NCBI GenBank assembly: GCA_008638415.1
Contig: VWVT01000001.1
Location: forward strand, 558,001-622,000
Direction: 5' to 3'
From: Nocardiopsis sinuspersici
GTDB lineage: Bacteria > Actinomycetota > Actinomycetes > Streptosporangiales > Streptosporangiaceae
Length of the DNA: 64,000 bases
In this document: one piece after another, positions 17,855-29,691 of the stretch
Position numbering within the stretch: position 1 is the first letter of the stretch
Layout of the letters: the number at the start of each line of letters is the position of its first letter
The notes under the pieces: model-generated
Databases searched by the model: none
Told to the model about the DNA's origin: nothing
Seen by the model: the letters and a program-made list of their open reading frames with translations, nothing else
Translations under genes and position numbers: made by a program

Positions 17855-18487
17855 CTAGAGGGCCGCGGCCTCCCGGGCCAGACCGGTGATCCGGTCCCAG
17901 TCGCCCGCCGACACCAGGTCGGACGAGGTCAGCCAGCTACCGCCCACACAGCCCACGTTCGGCAGGGCCAGGTAGGTGGAGGCGGAGGCGGCGGTGATCC
18001 CGCCGGTCGGGCAGAACCGCACCTGGGGCAGGGGGCCCGCCAGCGACTTCAGGAACGCGGCGCCGCCCGCGGCCTCGGCCGGGAAGAACTTCATCTCCGA
18101 CACCCCGCGCTCCAGCAGCGCCATCGCCTCGGACACGGTGCCCACACCGGGCAGGAAGGGCAGACCGGTGTCGGCCATCGCCGAGACCAGGCCGTCCGTG
18201 CAGCCGGGGCTGACCAGGAAGCGCGCACCGGCCCCGGCGGCGGCCGACGCCTGTTCCGTGGTGACCACGGTGCCCGCGCCCACCACGGCCTCGGGCACCT
18301 CGGCGGCGATCCGCCCGATGGCGTCCAGCGCGGCCGGGGTCCGCAGGGTCACCTCGATGCCCGGCAGTCCGCCCGCCACCAGCGCTCGGGCCAGCGGCAC
18401 GGCGGTCTCGGCGTCGGAGACCACCACCACCGGCATCACCGGGGCCAGGTCGAGGATGTCCGCGCCCGAACGGGGGTTCGTCGTCAT
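17855..18487 (-). CDS. eda: KDPG aldolase
   Basis: 210 residues from ATG 18487 (GGAG upstream). It has TIM-barrel motifs of 2-keto-3-deoxy-6-phosphogluconate aldolase: VMPVVVVSDAETAVPLARAL, GGLPGIEVTLRT (catalytic Glu), VVGAGTVV, ARFLVSPG, the Schiff-base lysine region SEMKFFPAEAAGG, and the phosphate loop PTGGI. It cleaves KDPG to pyruvate and glyceraldehyde-3-phosphate. Last gene of zwf-edd-eda, 76 bases after edd. Confidence 0.95.
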   Translation of the reverse strand: MTTNPRSGADILDLAPVMPVVVVSDAETAVPLARALVAGGLPGIEVTLRTPAALDAIGRIAAEVPEAVVGAGTVVTTEQASAAAGAGARFLVSPGCTDGLVSAMADTGLPFLPGVGTVSEAMALLERGVSEMKFFPAEAAGGAAFLKSLAGPLPQVRFCPTGGITAASASTYLALPNVGCVGGSWLTSSDLVSAGDWDRITGLAREAAAL

Positions 18488-18563
18488 GTCGTGATTCTCC
18501 AGGGTCGGTCGAAGGTTCGGGGTGGGCACGCCGCGGCCGCGGGGGCCGGCCCCCGGCGTGTCC

Positions 18564-21895
<3,332 letters not shown>

Positions 21896-22030
21896 CTTCG
21901 GTCTGCTCCAGCGGAGAGGGAAGGGGATGGGGGCCGGGGGGCGGGGGGCGGGGTGTGACGCGACGGGGGGTGCGGGAGGGCGGTGCGGACCGACCGGATC
22001 CGCTCTCCGCTTCTGACCCTAAGCCGACTA

Positions 22031-22064
22031 TGGTAAAAAACCAAGCACACTTGAGAACAATTCT
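22031..22064. promoter_or_regulatory. Two palindromes in the zwf / ROK divergent promoter
   Basis: TGGTAAAAAACCA (22031-22043) and AGAACAATTCT (22054-22064) are perfect short palindromes in the only AT-rich patch between zwf and the ROK gene. They are candidate operators for the ROK protein; which one is used cannot be told from sequence. Confidence 0.45.
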
Positions 22065-22113
22065 TTACATAACCTCTCAGCCTTCACGACGTAACCCCAT
22101 GGTTGAATGAAAT

Positions 22114-23301
22114 ATGGCCAGAACCCCGGGACGCCTGTCCTCCGCTGCCACGAGCGGCCACATCCTGGAGCTCGTACGTTCGGGCACCGCGACCAGCCGC
22201 TCCGAGATCGGCCGGGTCACGGGCCTGTCCCGTCCCTCCGTGGCCCTGCGGGTGACCGAGCTGATCAACAGCGGGCTCGTCACCGAGGGCTCGGGAGCGG
22301 CCTCCAGCGGCGGCCGGCCGCCCACCCTGCTGGAGTTCAACGCCGGCAGCGGCCTCATCCTCACCAGCGCCCTCGGCATGGTCCGCAGCCAGGCCGCCGT
22401 GTGCGACCTCAACGGCGACGTCCTGGCCCGCACGCCGGGCTCACCCGACATGGAGCAGGGCCCCGACGACACCCTCCCCTGGCTGCTGGACACCTGGTCC
22501 GAGCAGATCGCCTCGCTGGGCCGCGACCCCGGTGACGTGCGCGGCGTGGGCATCGGCCTGCCCGGGACCGTCGAGTTCCACGCGGGCCGCGCCGACGACC
22601 GCCCGTTCCTGGGCAAGTGGGCGGGGGTGGCCCTGGCACCGCTGGTCTCCGAGCGCTTCCCGGTGCCGGTGACGGTCGACAACGACGTGAACGTGATGGC
22701 GCTCGGCGAGCACATCGCGGGCGGGCACGGACACCCCGACGACATGGTGTTCGTGAAGGTCTCCACCGGGATCGGCGCCGGGCTCCTGTCCGGCGGACGG
22801 CTGCTGCGCGGCTCGCTGGGCGCCGCCGGGGAGATCGGGCACATCCCGGTGCGCGACGGCGGCGGCCTCCCCTGCCGCTGCGGCAACACCGACTGCCTGG
22901 AGGCGGTCGCGGGCGGGCGGCGGCTGCTGGACAGCGCCGCCGAACAGGGGCGCGAGGTGCACACCCTCAAGGACCTGGTGGCGCTGGCCTCCGGGGGCGA
23001 CCCGGTCGCGGTGACCCTGGTCCGGTCCGCGGGGCGGCGGCTCGGCGAGGCGCTCGCCGGGGCGGTGAACCTGCTCAACCCCGAGGTGATCGTTCTGGGC
23101 GGCGACCTGTCGGAGGCCTACGACCACCTGGTCGCGGGCGTGCGCGAGGTGGTGTTCCAGCAGTGCACCGCACTCGCCACCCGGCAGCTGCGCGTGGTGG
23201 CCAGCTCCCTGTGGGACGACGCGGGCGTGCGCGGCTGCGCTGCCATGGTGACCGAGGAGATCCTGTCACCGGAGGCGGTGAACAAGCTCCTGGCCGGGTG
23301 A
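22114..23301 (+). CDS. ROK-family transcriptional repressor
   Basis: 395 residues, ATG 22114 with only a weak upstream site. The N-terminal MarR-like helix-turn-helix (SRSEIGRVTGLSRPSVALRVTELINSGLV) is followed by the ROK sugar-binding domain with its zinc motif CRCGNTDC. The kinase-type DxGGT phosphate loop is absent at the start of the ROK domain, so it is a regulator rather than a glucokinase. It is divergent from zwf-edd-eda and most likely represses it in response to a sugar or sugar phosphate (inference from position). Confidence 0.9.
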   Translation: MARTPGRLSSAATSGHILELVRSGTATSRSEIGRVTGLSRPSVALRVTELINSGLVTEGSGAASSGGRPPTLLEFNAGSGLILTSALGMVRSQAAVCDLNGDVLARTPGSPDMEQGPDDTLPWLLDTWSEQIASLGRDPGDVRGVGIGLPGTVEFHAGRADDRPFLGKWAGVALAPLVSERFPVPVTVDNDVNVMALGEHIAGGHGHPDDMVFVKVSTGIGAGLLSGGRLLRGSLGAAGEIGHIPVRDGGGLPCRCGNTDCLEAVAGGRRLLDSAAEQGREVHTLKDLVALASGGDPVAVTLVRSAGRRLGEALAGAVNLLNPEVIVLGGDLSEAYDHLVAGVREVVFQQCTALATRQLRVVASSLWDDAGVRGCAAMVTEEILSPEAVNKLLAG

Positions 23302-23621
23302 GGGATCTGACGGCACTCCCCTCCACCGGCTCGGGACGGAGGAGTTATCTCCCGGCCCGACCGGGCATCCTGAGAGGGGGACCTCGGTCCCCCGTACCCG
23401 ATCCCGCACTCCCCGTACCGAACCGGTCACTCCACCACTGACGCTGACCTGCGATGACGCCGTCGGCCACGAGCGCGTGCCCCGCCTCCATACTTGACAA
23501 CCGCCCCTGATGTGGCGAATAGTCACCCAGCATCCCCAGCACCGTTCCCTCCCCCCGCCGCACACTTCCGTCACCCCCGTGACCGCGCCCGTGCGGGCCC
23601 CCGCCCGGAAAGGTCCCTGCC
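23302..23621. promoter_or_regulatory. Intergenic region with a TTGACA promoter
   Basis: 320 bases without a gene. A consensus -35 TTGACA (23494-23499) is followed 18 bases later by AATAGT (23518-23523), a fair -10. It faces the downstream gene at 23622. The rest shows no RNA or repeat. Confidence 0.45.
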
Positions 23622-24317
23622 GTGCTTCTAGAGAACCCCCTCCTCCTGATCCTGCTGGGTGCCGGAATCAGCCTGGTCACCAGCGTCGCCGTGACCGGCT
23701 TCCAGGCACGCCTCGTCAGACGCGGTGACACCCGTACCGCCTCCCGTGCCTCCGCGCGGACCCTCACCAGCGCCTTCATCGCCGAGCGCGACATGTCCGA
23801 CAGCAAGGAGAGCTTCCTCTCCGAGGCGGAGCTGACGGTCATGTCGATGACCGACCGCAAGACCCGCGAGCGGCTGCGCGACGTCATCCGCCTGCTGCGC
23901 GAGCGGGCGCTGCCCGAGGTCGAAGAGCTCAGCGGCGTCAAGTCCGAGCGTGCACGCCAGATGCTGTGCGACCACGCCCTGGAGGTGCTCGGCGCGCACC
24001 TGCGCTCCGAGAAGCTGCCCGAGGTGCCCGCCCCGGTCCGCAAGATGCTGTCCGTGGAGGAGGAGGCGCTGAGCATCCACTCCGGTGAGGCACCGCGTCC
24101 CGGCGAGCCCATCACCAAGAGCGCGGTCACGGCGCGCCCCCGGCACACCGAGAGCGCCAAGCCCGCCTCCCCCGCCCGCAAGAACACCAAGGGCGCCGCC
24201 GGCAGGACCGCCGCCGCGAAGCCCGCGGCGGCCAAGGGCGGGCGCTCCACCGCCACCGCCACCGCCACCGCCGACGAGGAGGAGCCCAAGAAGGAGAGCG
24301 CCTTCTGGGACGACTGA
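23622..24317 (+). CDS. Membrane-anchored protein with a histone-H1-like Lys/Ala-rich tail
   Basis: 231 residues from GTG 23622 with GGAAAGG upstream. One N-terminal membrane segment (about 5-26, PLLLILLGAGISLVTSVAVTG) is followed by a helical charged region (RERLRDVIRLLRERALPEVEEL) and then a basic Ala/Lys/Pro/Thr-rich tail (about 160-220). The tail resembles bacterial H1-like DNA-binding extensions. The extreme C-terminus is acidic (EEEPKKESAFWDD). No enzymatic motif. Nucleic-acid or polyanion binding near the membrane is a guess. Confidence 0.65.
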   Translation: MLLENPLLLILLGAGISLVTSVAVTGFQARLVRRGDTRTASRASARTLTSAFIAERDMSDSKESFLSEAELTVMSMTDRKTRERLRDVIRLLRERALPEVEELSGVKSERARQMLCDHALEVLGAHLRSEKLPEVPAPVRKMLSVEEEALSIHSGEAPRPGEPITKSAVTARPRHTESAKPASPARKNTKGAAGRTAAAKPAAAKGGRSTATATATADEEEPKKESAFWDD

Positions 24318-24817
24318 TCCGGCAGGCGCCTCTTCGCGCGCGGGAGCGGGCCGCCAACGGCAGCAGGCCGTCGAGTTCGCTGGCGGCCGCCTCTTCGCGC
24401 GCGGGAGCGGGCCGCGGGCCCCGCTACCGCGCCGACACCCCTGATCAGAAGGTTTTCCTGAGGCCGCTGAGGGAAAAACCAGACGCACAGGTTCCACAGG
24501 ACGATCACAGGGCTGAGGAACTGTGCGGCGCAATGGTGGTCAGGTATCCCGCCCGAGGACGATCCGGGCGCGCGGCAGGAGAGAATTTCACCTAGGATCT
24601 CTGCCACGCGCGGTTTTCCCGTGTCGTTGGCAGCAGCCGCTTCCCGGTGCTGCCGGTGCCCCGCGGTCCGCCCCCGTTTCCTCAGGAGGCCCCGGACTCG
24701 GCGGCCACCCGTCTCCTCCGCCCCGCGCGAACTCCACCTTCCCCCGGACGCGTGAGCCCCCGGACCGGTGTCCGACCGTTGGCACGTCCCGCTGTCCGCA
24801 CTCACCGAGATTGCACG
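24318..24817. other. 500-bp intergenic region
   Basis: Contains the direct repeat above and a dyad GGTTTTCC...GGAAAAACC near 24452-24482 that may terminate the upstream gene. The remainder should hold the promoter of the LCP gene. No convincing ORF. Confidence 0.5.
24327..24415. repeat. 28-bp exact direct repeat, 61-bp period
   Basis: Copies at 24327-24354 and 24388-24415 (starting CGCCTCTTCGCG, ending GCGGGCCGC) with a 33-bp spacer. They lie immediately after the stop of the preceding gene. Confidence 0.8.
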
Positions 24818-26386
24818 ATGCCCGCTGACGAGAACTCCGCCGACCCAGGTGCGGACCACACACCAGACGAGACGCCCGAGAAGGGCTCCGACCCCGGAGA
24901 CACCGGTTCCGACCAGGCCGGTTCCGACCGGGCCGGAGACACCGGCCGGGACCATCGGGACGGCTCGGGCGGGACGGTCTCCGGACCCCCCGAGAACCAG
25001 AGCGGGAACGAGAACGGAGACGGGGAGGACGCACGGGACACCGCGTCCTCCGAGGGCTCCGACGACGGGGAGGACGCACAGGACGCCAAGCCCTCCAAGG
25101 ACTCCGGCGGCGGGGAGGACGCACAGGACACCGAGCCCTCCAAGGACTCCGGCGACGGCGACGAAGGCGAAGGCGACGCCACGGCCGCCGCTGCGCCGGT
25201 CCGCGGAAGACGGCGCCGTGTACGCCGGATCCTGATGTGGACCGCCGTGGGCCTGGCCCTCGTCCTGACCGCCGGAGTCGCCACCGCCTACGGCTACTAC
25301 CACTCGCTGCGCTCGGGCATGACCCAGCACGACATCGACTCGGCCCTCCAGGAGGAGGACCGCCCCGAGCGGATCAACGACGCGGTCAACATCCTCTTCA
25401 TGGGCACCGACGGCTACGAGGAGGGGACGACCGCCTACACGCAGGAGTTCGAGGGCGAGCGCTCGGACGCGATCATGCTGGCGCACGTCTCGCCCGACAA
25501 TCGCGTATCGGTGATCAGCTTCCCCCGGGACTCCCTGGTGAACCTGCCCCAGTGCGAGCCCTACGGCGAGACCGAGGGCACACAGGCCTACTTCGGCATG
25601 ATCAACGCCGCGATGTACCACGGCGGTCCGCCCTGCGTGGTCCGCACCGTCGAGTCGCTCACCGACATCCGGATCGACCACTTCGTGCACCTGAGCTTCA
25701 TGAGCTTCCGCGACGTGGTGAACGCCATCGGCGGCGTGGACATCTGCATTCCCGAGCCGATGCGTGACAGCCGTTCCGGACTCGACCTCCAGGCGGGACG
25801 GCAGACGCTCGACGGGGACGAGGCGCTGTCGTTCGTCCGGGCGCGCTACGAGATCGGCAACGGCAGCGACATCGGCCGCATCGACCGCCAGCAGATGTTC
25901 CTGGCCGCCCTCGCCGACCAGGTGACCAGCAACGAGGTACTGAGCAGCCCGACCAAGCTGAACGGCATCCTCCGGGCCGTGGCCCGCAACAGCGCCACCG
26001 ACCAGAAGCTCACGCTCGACAGGATGCTCTCGCTCGCCGTGACCCTCTCGGGTGTGGACCTGACCGACATCCAGTTCCACACCGTGCCCTGGTACCAGGC
26101 GCCCTTCGACCCCAACCGGGTCATGTGGCACGAGGAGAAGGCCGACGCGCTGTTCACCGCCGTGCGCGAGGACCGGCCCGTGAGCGGGCTGGCGGCCGAC
26201 GACGCCGCGGCGCCGCAGGAACCGCCCGGCACCTCGCCCTCCCCGGTGGACGTGAGCTCCGCGCACGCGTCCCCGCCGCCGGAGGCGTCGGAATCCGCTC
26301 GGCCGGACCACGGTCAGGGGCGTGACGCCACGTCCGACCCGTGCTCCGACGGCCTGGGCTACGGCACGGGGGAAGAGGCCGAGTAG
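24818..26386 (+). CDS. LytR-CpsA-Psr (LCP) family cell-wall glycopolymer ligase
   Basis: 522 residues from ATG 24818. The acidic cytoplasmic N-tail has 16-residue tandem repeats of the form GEDAQDxxPSKDSGxx. An Arg cluster (RGRRRRVRR) precedes TM 145-167. The LCP catalytic domain follows: NILFMGTDGYE, DAIMLAHVSPDNRVSVISFPRDSLV, INAAMYHGG, LSFVRARYE and the Arg-rich GRIDRQQMFL. LCP enzymes transfer teichoic-acid-like or capsular polymers from lipid carriers to peptidoglycan outside the membrane. The C-terminus is Pro/Ser-rich. A perfect terminator follows. Confidence 0.92.
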   Translation: MPADENSADPGADHTPDETPEKGSDPGDTGSDQAGSDRAGDTGRDHRDGSGGTVSGPPENQSGNENGDGEDARDTASSEGSDDGEDAQDAKPSKDSGGGEDAQDTEPSKDSGDGDEGEGDATAAAAPVRGRRRRVRRILMWTAVGLALVLTAGVATAYGYYHSLRSGMTQHDIDSALQEEDRPERINDAVNILFMGTDGYEEGTTAYTQEFEGERSDAIMLAHVSPDNRVSVISFPRDSLVNLPQCEPYGETEGTQAYFGMINAAMYHGGPPCVVRTVESLTDIRIDHFVHLSFMSFRDVVNAIGGVDICIPEPMRDSRSGLDLQAGRQTLDGDEALSFVRARYEIGNGSDIGRIDRQQMFLAALADQVTSNEVLSSPTKLNGILRAVARNSATDQKLTLDRMLSLAVTLSGVDLTDIQFHTVPWYQAPFDPNRVMWHEEKADALFTAVREDRPVSGLAADDAAAPQEPPGTSPSPVDVSSAHASPPPEASESARPDHGQGRDATSDPCSDGLGYGTGEEAE

Positions 26387-26423
26387 AGGCCTGACGGCCG
26401 GTCGAACGTTCCGGGAAGCACGT

Positions 26424-26474
26424 GGGCCCCGGGAGCCGGTACGGACGCGTTTTCCGTACCGGCTCCCGGGGCCC
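26424..26474. terminator. Perfect 22-bp stem terminator
   Basis: Arms 26424-26445 and 26453-26474 are exact inverted repeats (beginning GGGCCCCGGGAG) around a 7-nt loop, 38 bases after the LCP stop. Confidence 0.8.
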
Positions 26475-26703
26475 TTCTCCGTGTCCGGAGTACTCAGGCC
26501 CCGACACGACGAGACCGCGGCCCCGGATCCCCCCAGGTCCGGAGCCGCGGTGTGCCTCGGGCGGCGGGAACTCGACTCCCCCGCCGGTACGCGCCTGGAA
26601 CCCCCACAGTTCCGTTCGGCGCCCCAGTCAGCGGTGGGTGGTCCCGCTCACCGCCCGAGGCCGGTGCGCCCGCCACGATCGACGGGCGCACGTTCCAGGA
26701 AGG
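26475..26703. other. Intergenic region between convergent genes
   Basis: Lies between the LCP terminator and the end of the minus-strand secreted-protein gene. Nothing else recognised. Confidence 0.4.
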
Positions 26704-27945
26704 TCAGACGAGGTCACCCGGCAGCGTGTCCTTCAGCGCACCCGCGTCGACGTCGGGCCGGCCCAGCTCGGGCATGCCCTCCACGCCGACCAGGTCGTTG
26801 CCCAGCGAGTCGCCGACGGGTGCCAGCTGCGTCGTGCGCGCGGTTTCGGTGACCATCTCGGTGGCGGCGGCGACCTCGGAGCCGGCCACGGGCAGGGCGT
26901 CCTCGGACACCGGCAGCAGCTCGGTCGGAGCGGCGCCGAGGGGCTGGGGCAGCGGGTTGCTCCCGGCGGACATGGGCATCACGTCGTCGGACAGCACCAG
27001 GTCGGAGACCGCGTCACCGGCGCCGCCGGTCAGGTCGAGGTCGGTGTTCTGGCCGTTGACCGGAGCGACGGGGCCGTCCATGGCCGCGGCCAGGGGCAGC
27101 GGCTCGCCCGGGGTGGGCAGGGTGGCGTCGAGGCCGTTCAGGTTGCCGCCCACCTCGTGGGTCCCCTGCTCGACCGCCGAGCCCAGCCGGTCGACGGTGG
27201 CGCCGACCTTCTCCGTGGAGCCGGACAGGGGCACGGACGGCTCGGCGTGGCTCAGCGGCAGCGTGCCGCCGCCCAGGCCCAGTCCGCTCAGCAGGTCCGT
27301 GCCGCCGCCCAGGCCGCCCAGCGGGCTCGCGGAGAGCGGGGTGGTCGAAGCGTGCGACAGCGGCAGCGTGCCACCGCCCAGACCGCCCAGACCGCCCAGC
27401 GGGCTCACACCGCCCAGCAGACCCGACAGCGGGCTCGACGAGACCGGGCTCGCGGAGAGCGGGGTGGTCGAAGCGTGCGACAGCGGCAGCGTGCCACCGC
27501 CCAGGCCGCCCAGCGGACTCGCACCGCCCAGCAGACCCGACAGCGGGCTCGACGAGGCCTGGCCCACCGGCAGGCCCTCGGTCACGGTGTTCAGGTCCAG
27601 CGGACCGACGTTGGCGGCGTTGTCCTCACCGGCCTCGACCGGGGTGTCGGTGGAGACGGTGTCCCCGACGGCTCCGCTGAGGGGCTGCTCGGGCGCGGAC
27701 TGGCGGCGCACGTCCGGCTGGGCGGAGAGCTGGCCGGGCTCGACCTTGACCAGGTCGCCCAGAGGCGTGGAGACGCCCTCCGTCAGCGATGCCGGGACCT
27801 GGCTGCCCAGGTCGTTCAGGGGCAGCCCGTCCGTGACACCACCGAGGGCGTCCGCCCCCGAGATCCCGGCTCCCAGGGCGACGAAGCCCGCGGCGCCGGC
27901 GGCCACCAGCATGGTCCTGGCGGAGGTACGGGCGGTGTTGAACAT
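26704..27945 (-). CDS. Secreted Gly/Leu/Pro/Ser-rich repeat protein
   Basis: 413 residues from ATG 27945 with GGAAGGAA upstream. A Sec signal peptide (ARTMLVAAGAAGFVALGAGISGADA) precedes a long low-complexity mature chain. Its centre consists of repeats of PLSHASTTPLSASP, SPLSGLLGG and PLGGLGGGTLPLS. There are almost no Cys, Trp or Tyr residues, no membrane anchor and no sorting signal. Composition suggests a flexible or self-associating extracellular protein, as in aerial-hypha coat or matrix proteins, but no family is recognised. The gene upstream on the same strand (28293-29387) is similar in style. Confidence 0.7.
   Translation of the reverse strand: MFNTARTSARTMLVAAGAAGFVALGAGISGADALGGVTDGLPLNDLGSQVPASLTEGVSTPLGDLVKVEPGQLSAQPDVRRQSAPEQPLSGAVGDTVSTDTPVEAGEDNAANVGPLDLNTVTEGLPVGQASSSPLSGLLGGASPLGGLGGGTLPLSHASTTPLSASPVSSSPLSGLLGGVSPLGGLGGLGGGTLPLSHASTTPLSASPLGGLGGGTDLLSGLGLGGGTLPLSHAEPSVPLSGSTEKVGATVDRLGSAVEQGTHEVGGNLNGLDATLPTPGEPLPLAAAMDGPVAPVNGQNTDLDLTGGAGDAVSDLVLSDDVMPMSAGSNPLPQPLGAAPTELLPVSEDALPVAGSEVAAATEMVTETARTTQLAPVGDSLGNDLVGVEGMPELGRPDVDAGALKDTLPGDLV
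27322..27504 (-). repeat. 60-bp exact internal repeat in the secreted protein gene
   Basis: Copies at 27322-27381 and 27445-27504 (period 123 bp) encode the repeated segment LGGGTLPLSHASTTPLSASP. Exact DNA identity in a coding region points to recent duplication or gene conversion. Confidence 0.8.
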
Positions 27946-28141
27946 GTGTGTTCCTTCCGGAGTGTCGTATGTGGCTGTCGCGAGCGGGGCGGATGTCGTT
28001 CCCCGCCGCCCGACGGCTCCGCTCCCCTGGCCGGGAGGAGGGTCCGTCTGGTTCGAGCTTTCCGGTGGGGGAGCCTGTCGCACCTGGAGGGAGCGGCGGG
28101 GCTCGGCCGGTCATCAGTCGTGGGTCTGGCTGGCCACTGAC

Positions 28142-28180
28142 TGACGTGAACCCCGCGTTCGGGGTGCGCGGCTCACGTCA
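28142..28180. terminator. Dyad between the two secreted-protein genes
   Basis: Arms TGACGTGA / TCACGTCA enclose an inner ACCCC / GGGGT pairing. It lies 113 bases downstream of the minus-strand gene 28293-29387 in the otherwise empty 27946-28292 region. Confidence 0.45.
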
Positions 28181-28292
28181 ATCCCCAGAGGCGTCCGGAC
28201 TCATGGCTCACCGTGGTCGTTCGTGAGCGTTCCGGGGCTGGGAAGGGGGTGCCAGAGAACAGGTCGCGGAGCGACCGTCTGGAGAGGGCCCG

Positions 28293-29387
28293 CTAGTCGG
28301 GCGAGAAGGTCGGCTCGTCGGCGGACTCGGCGGGAACCGAGCGCAGGACGTGCCAGGCGGCCTGGAGTTGGCCGGGGGCCGGTGCGGGGGCGCCGGTGGT
28401 GGGCAGGTAGCCCGCGACGCCGCCGCCGGTCGCGCCACCCGGCGCGGAGCCGGTGGCGGTGGTGCCCGACGCCGAGGAGGCGACGGCCTCGCCCGTGAGG
28501 GGCGCGGGGACGCTCTCGGTGACCCGGTCGGCGGAGTACCGCGCCGTGGTGTCCTGGGTCGAACGGAGTTCGGTGGAGACCGCGCCGGTAGCGTGGCCCG
28601 AGCCGATCAGGACGGTGTCGCCCTCCCCGACCCGTGCGTCCCCGTCCGGACCGGCGCCCTCGGCGGAGGGCTTCTCGGCTTCCGGCTCCGTGTCGGACGC
28701 CGCGTCCGCGGCGAAGCGGTCCTCCACGAAGGCGGGCATCCCGGGGGCGGTGTCGCGGACCTGCCGCGCGACGCCGTTGCCTCCGGTCCCGAGACCCGGG
28801 GTTACGGCGGCGGAGGCGTCGAACACCACGCGGGTGGTCTTCCTCCCCATGGCGGCGACCGCTCCGGTCACGGGCTTGTCGAGCCTGCCGGGAGCCGCCA
28901 GGACACGGCGCTCCGTGTCCGCGTTCGCGTTCGTGGAAGCGTTCGTGCGCGCGGAGGTGTCGGTGCGGGCGGTGTCGGCCCGGCCGCTGGGCGCCCGGTC
29001 GGCGTCCGCCGCGGTGGTCCGGACCGTCTCCGGCCGACCCGTGCCCGTCTGGGCCGCGTCGGACCGGGGCTTGTCCGTCTGAGCCGTGTCCGTTCGACCC
29101 GTGTCCGCCTGGCCCGCGCTCGGGCGGGCCGCGTTACCGGCCTGTTCCGGGAGCACCTGTTCCGCGGGAGCCCCCTGCCCCTGTCCTCCGGCGCCGGCCT
29201 CGGCCCCGTGCACCACGGCGGTGGGCGCCGACTTCTCCTGCGCCGACACGGGGTCGGGGGTCGCCAGCCATGCGCCGGCCAGAGCCCCGAAGACCAGGGC
29301 GGAGAGCAGCAGCGCCCGCCGGACCGGTGCGGGGAGCACGGCGAAACGAACGCCGGAGGCGTTCGTGAGACCGTGGACTCCAGACAC
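28293..29387 (-). CDS. Secreted Thr/Ala/Gly-rich low-complexity protein
   Basis: 364 residues from GTG 29387, chosen because GGAAGGAA sits at ideal distance (the same site as in the next gene). A longer GTG start at 29423 lacks one. The N-terminus has a basic stretch and a hydrophobic helix (RRALLLSALVFGALAGAWLA) ending near VSA, a likely signal peptide. The mature chain is rich in TDTARTD- and TGRPET-type repeats (about 85-160), then more ordered segments (VVFDASAAVTPGLG, GEGDTVLIGSGHATG). No known domain. An internal LPTTG has no following membrane helix, so it is not a sortase substrate. Confidence 0.65.
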   Translation of the reverse strand: MSGVHGLTNASGVRFAVLPAPVRRALLLSALVFGALAGAWLATPDPVSAQEKSAPTAVVHGAEAGAGGQGQGAPAEQVLPEQAGNAARPSAGQADTGRTDTAQTDKPRSDAAQTGTGRPETVRTTAADADRAPSGRADTARTDTSARTNASTNANADTERRVLAAPGRLDKPVTGAVAAMGRKTTRVVFDASAAVTPGLGTGGNGVARQVRDTAPGMPAFVEDRFAADAASDTEPEAEKPSAEGAGPDGDARVGEGDTVLIGSGHATGAVSTELRSTQDTTARYSADRVTESVPAPLTGEAVASSASGTTATGSAPGGATGGGVAGYLPTTGAPAPAPGQLQAAWHVLRSVPAESADEPTFSPD

Positions 29388-29691
29388 CGGGGGTTCCTTC
29401 CGCCATGGGACGCGGGCTGACACGGGGGCCGGTCACGTTGCCGTGGGCAGCGTGTGCCGGGCCGCGGAACGCGAGGTCGGGTCGACCTTCGTGCGTTCGC
29501 TGGACGCGACGTTAGCATGAATTAGACGACCGGAACCCTCAATCCCCGGGAATTCCTGCCCTTCCGGAACCGGCCTCTGAGCAGCAGATGTGGCAAACCG
29601 GAGAAAAACCAACGACAATTCGACCATTACACCCCAGGAAAAGCGCGCATTGCCCGACCGCCCGACCGGCTCTGCGGAGGTTGACCCACAC
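29388..29691. other. Divergent promoter region
   Basis: 304 bases between a minus-strand secreted-protein gene and the plus-strand kinase. It contains an AT-rich patch at about 29515-29640. No small ORF or RNA is supported. Confidence 0.4.

Noticed and set aside
22114..23301. ROK protein as a glucokinase
   Set aside because: It has an N-terminal HTH and lacks the kinase phosphate-binding DxGGT loop.
27301..27560. Repeats as a CRISPR array
   Set aside because: They are in-frame coding repeats of a secreted protein with unequal, similar spacers; no palindromic CRISPR-type repeat and no cas genes.
28293..28420. LPTTG near the C-terminus of the secreted protein as a sortase signal
   Set aside because: No hydrophobic helix or basic tail follows; the motif lies in a Pro/Ala-rich stretch and the protein ends with acidic residues.
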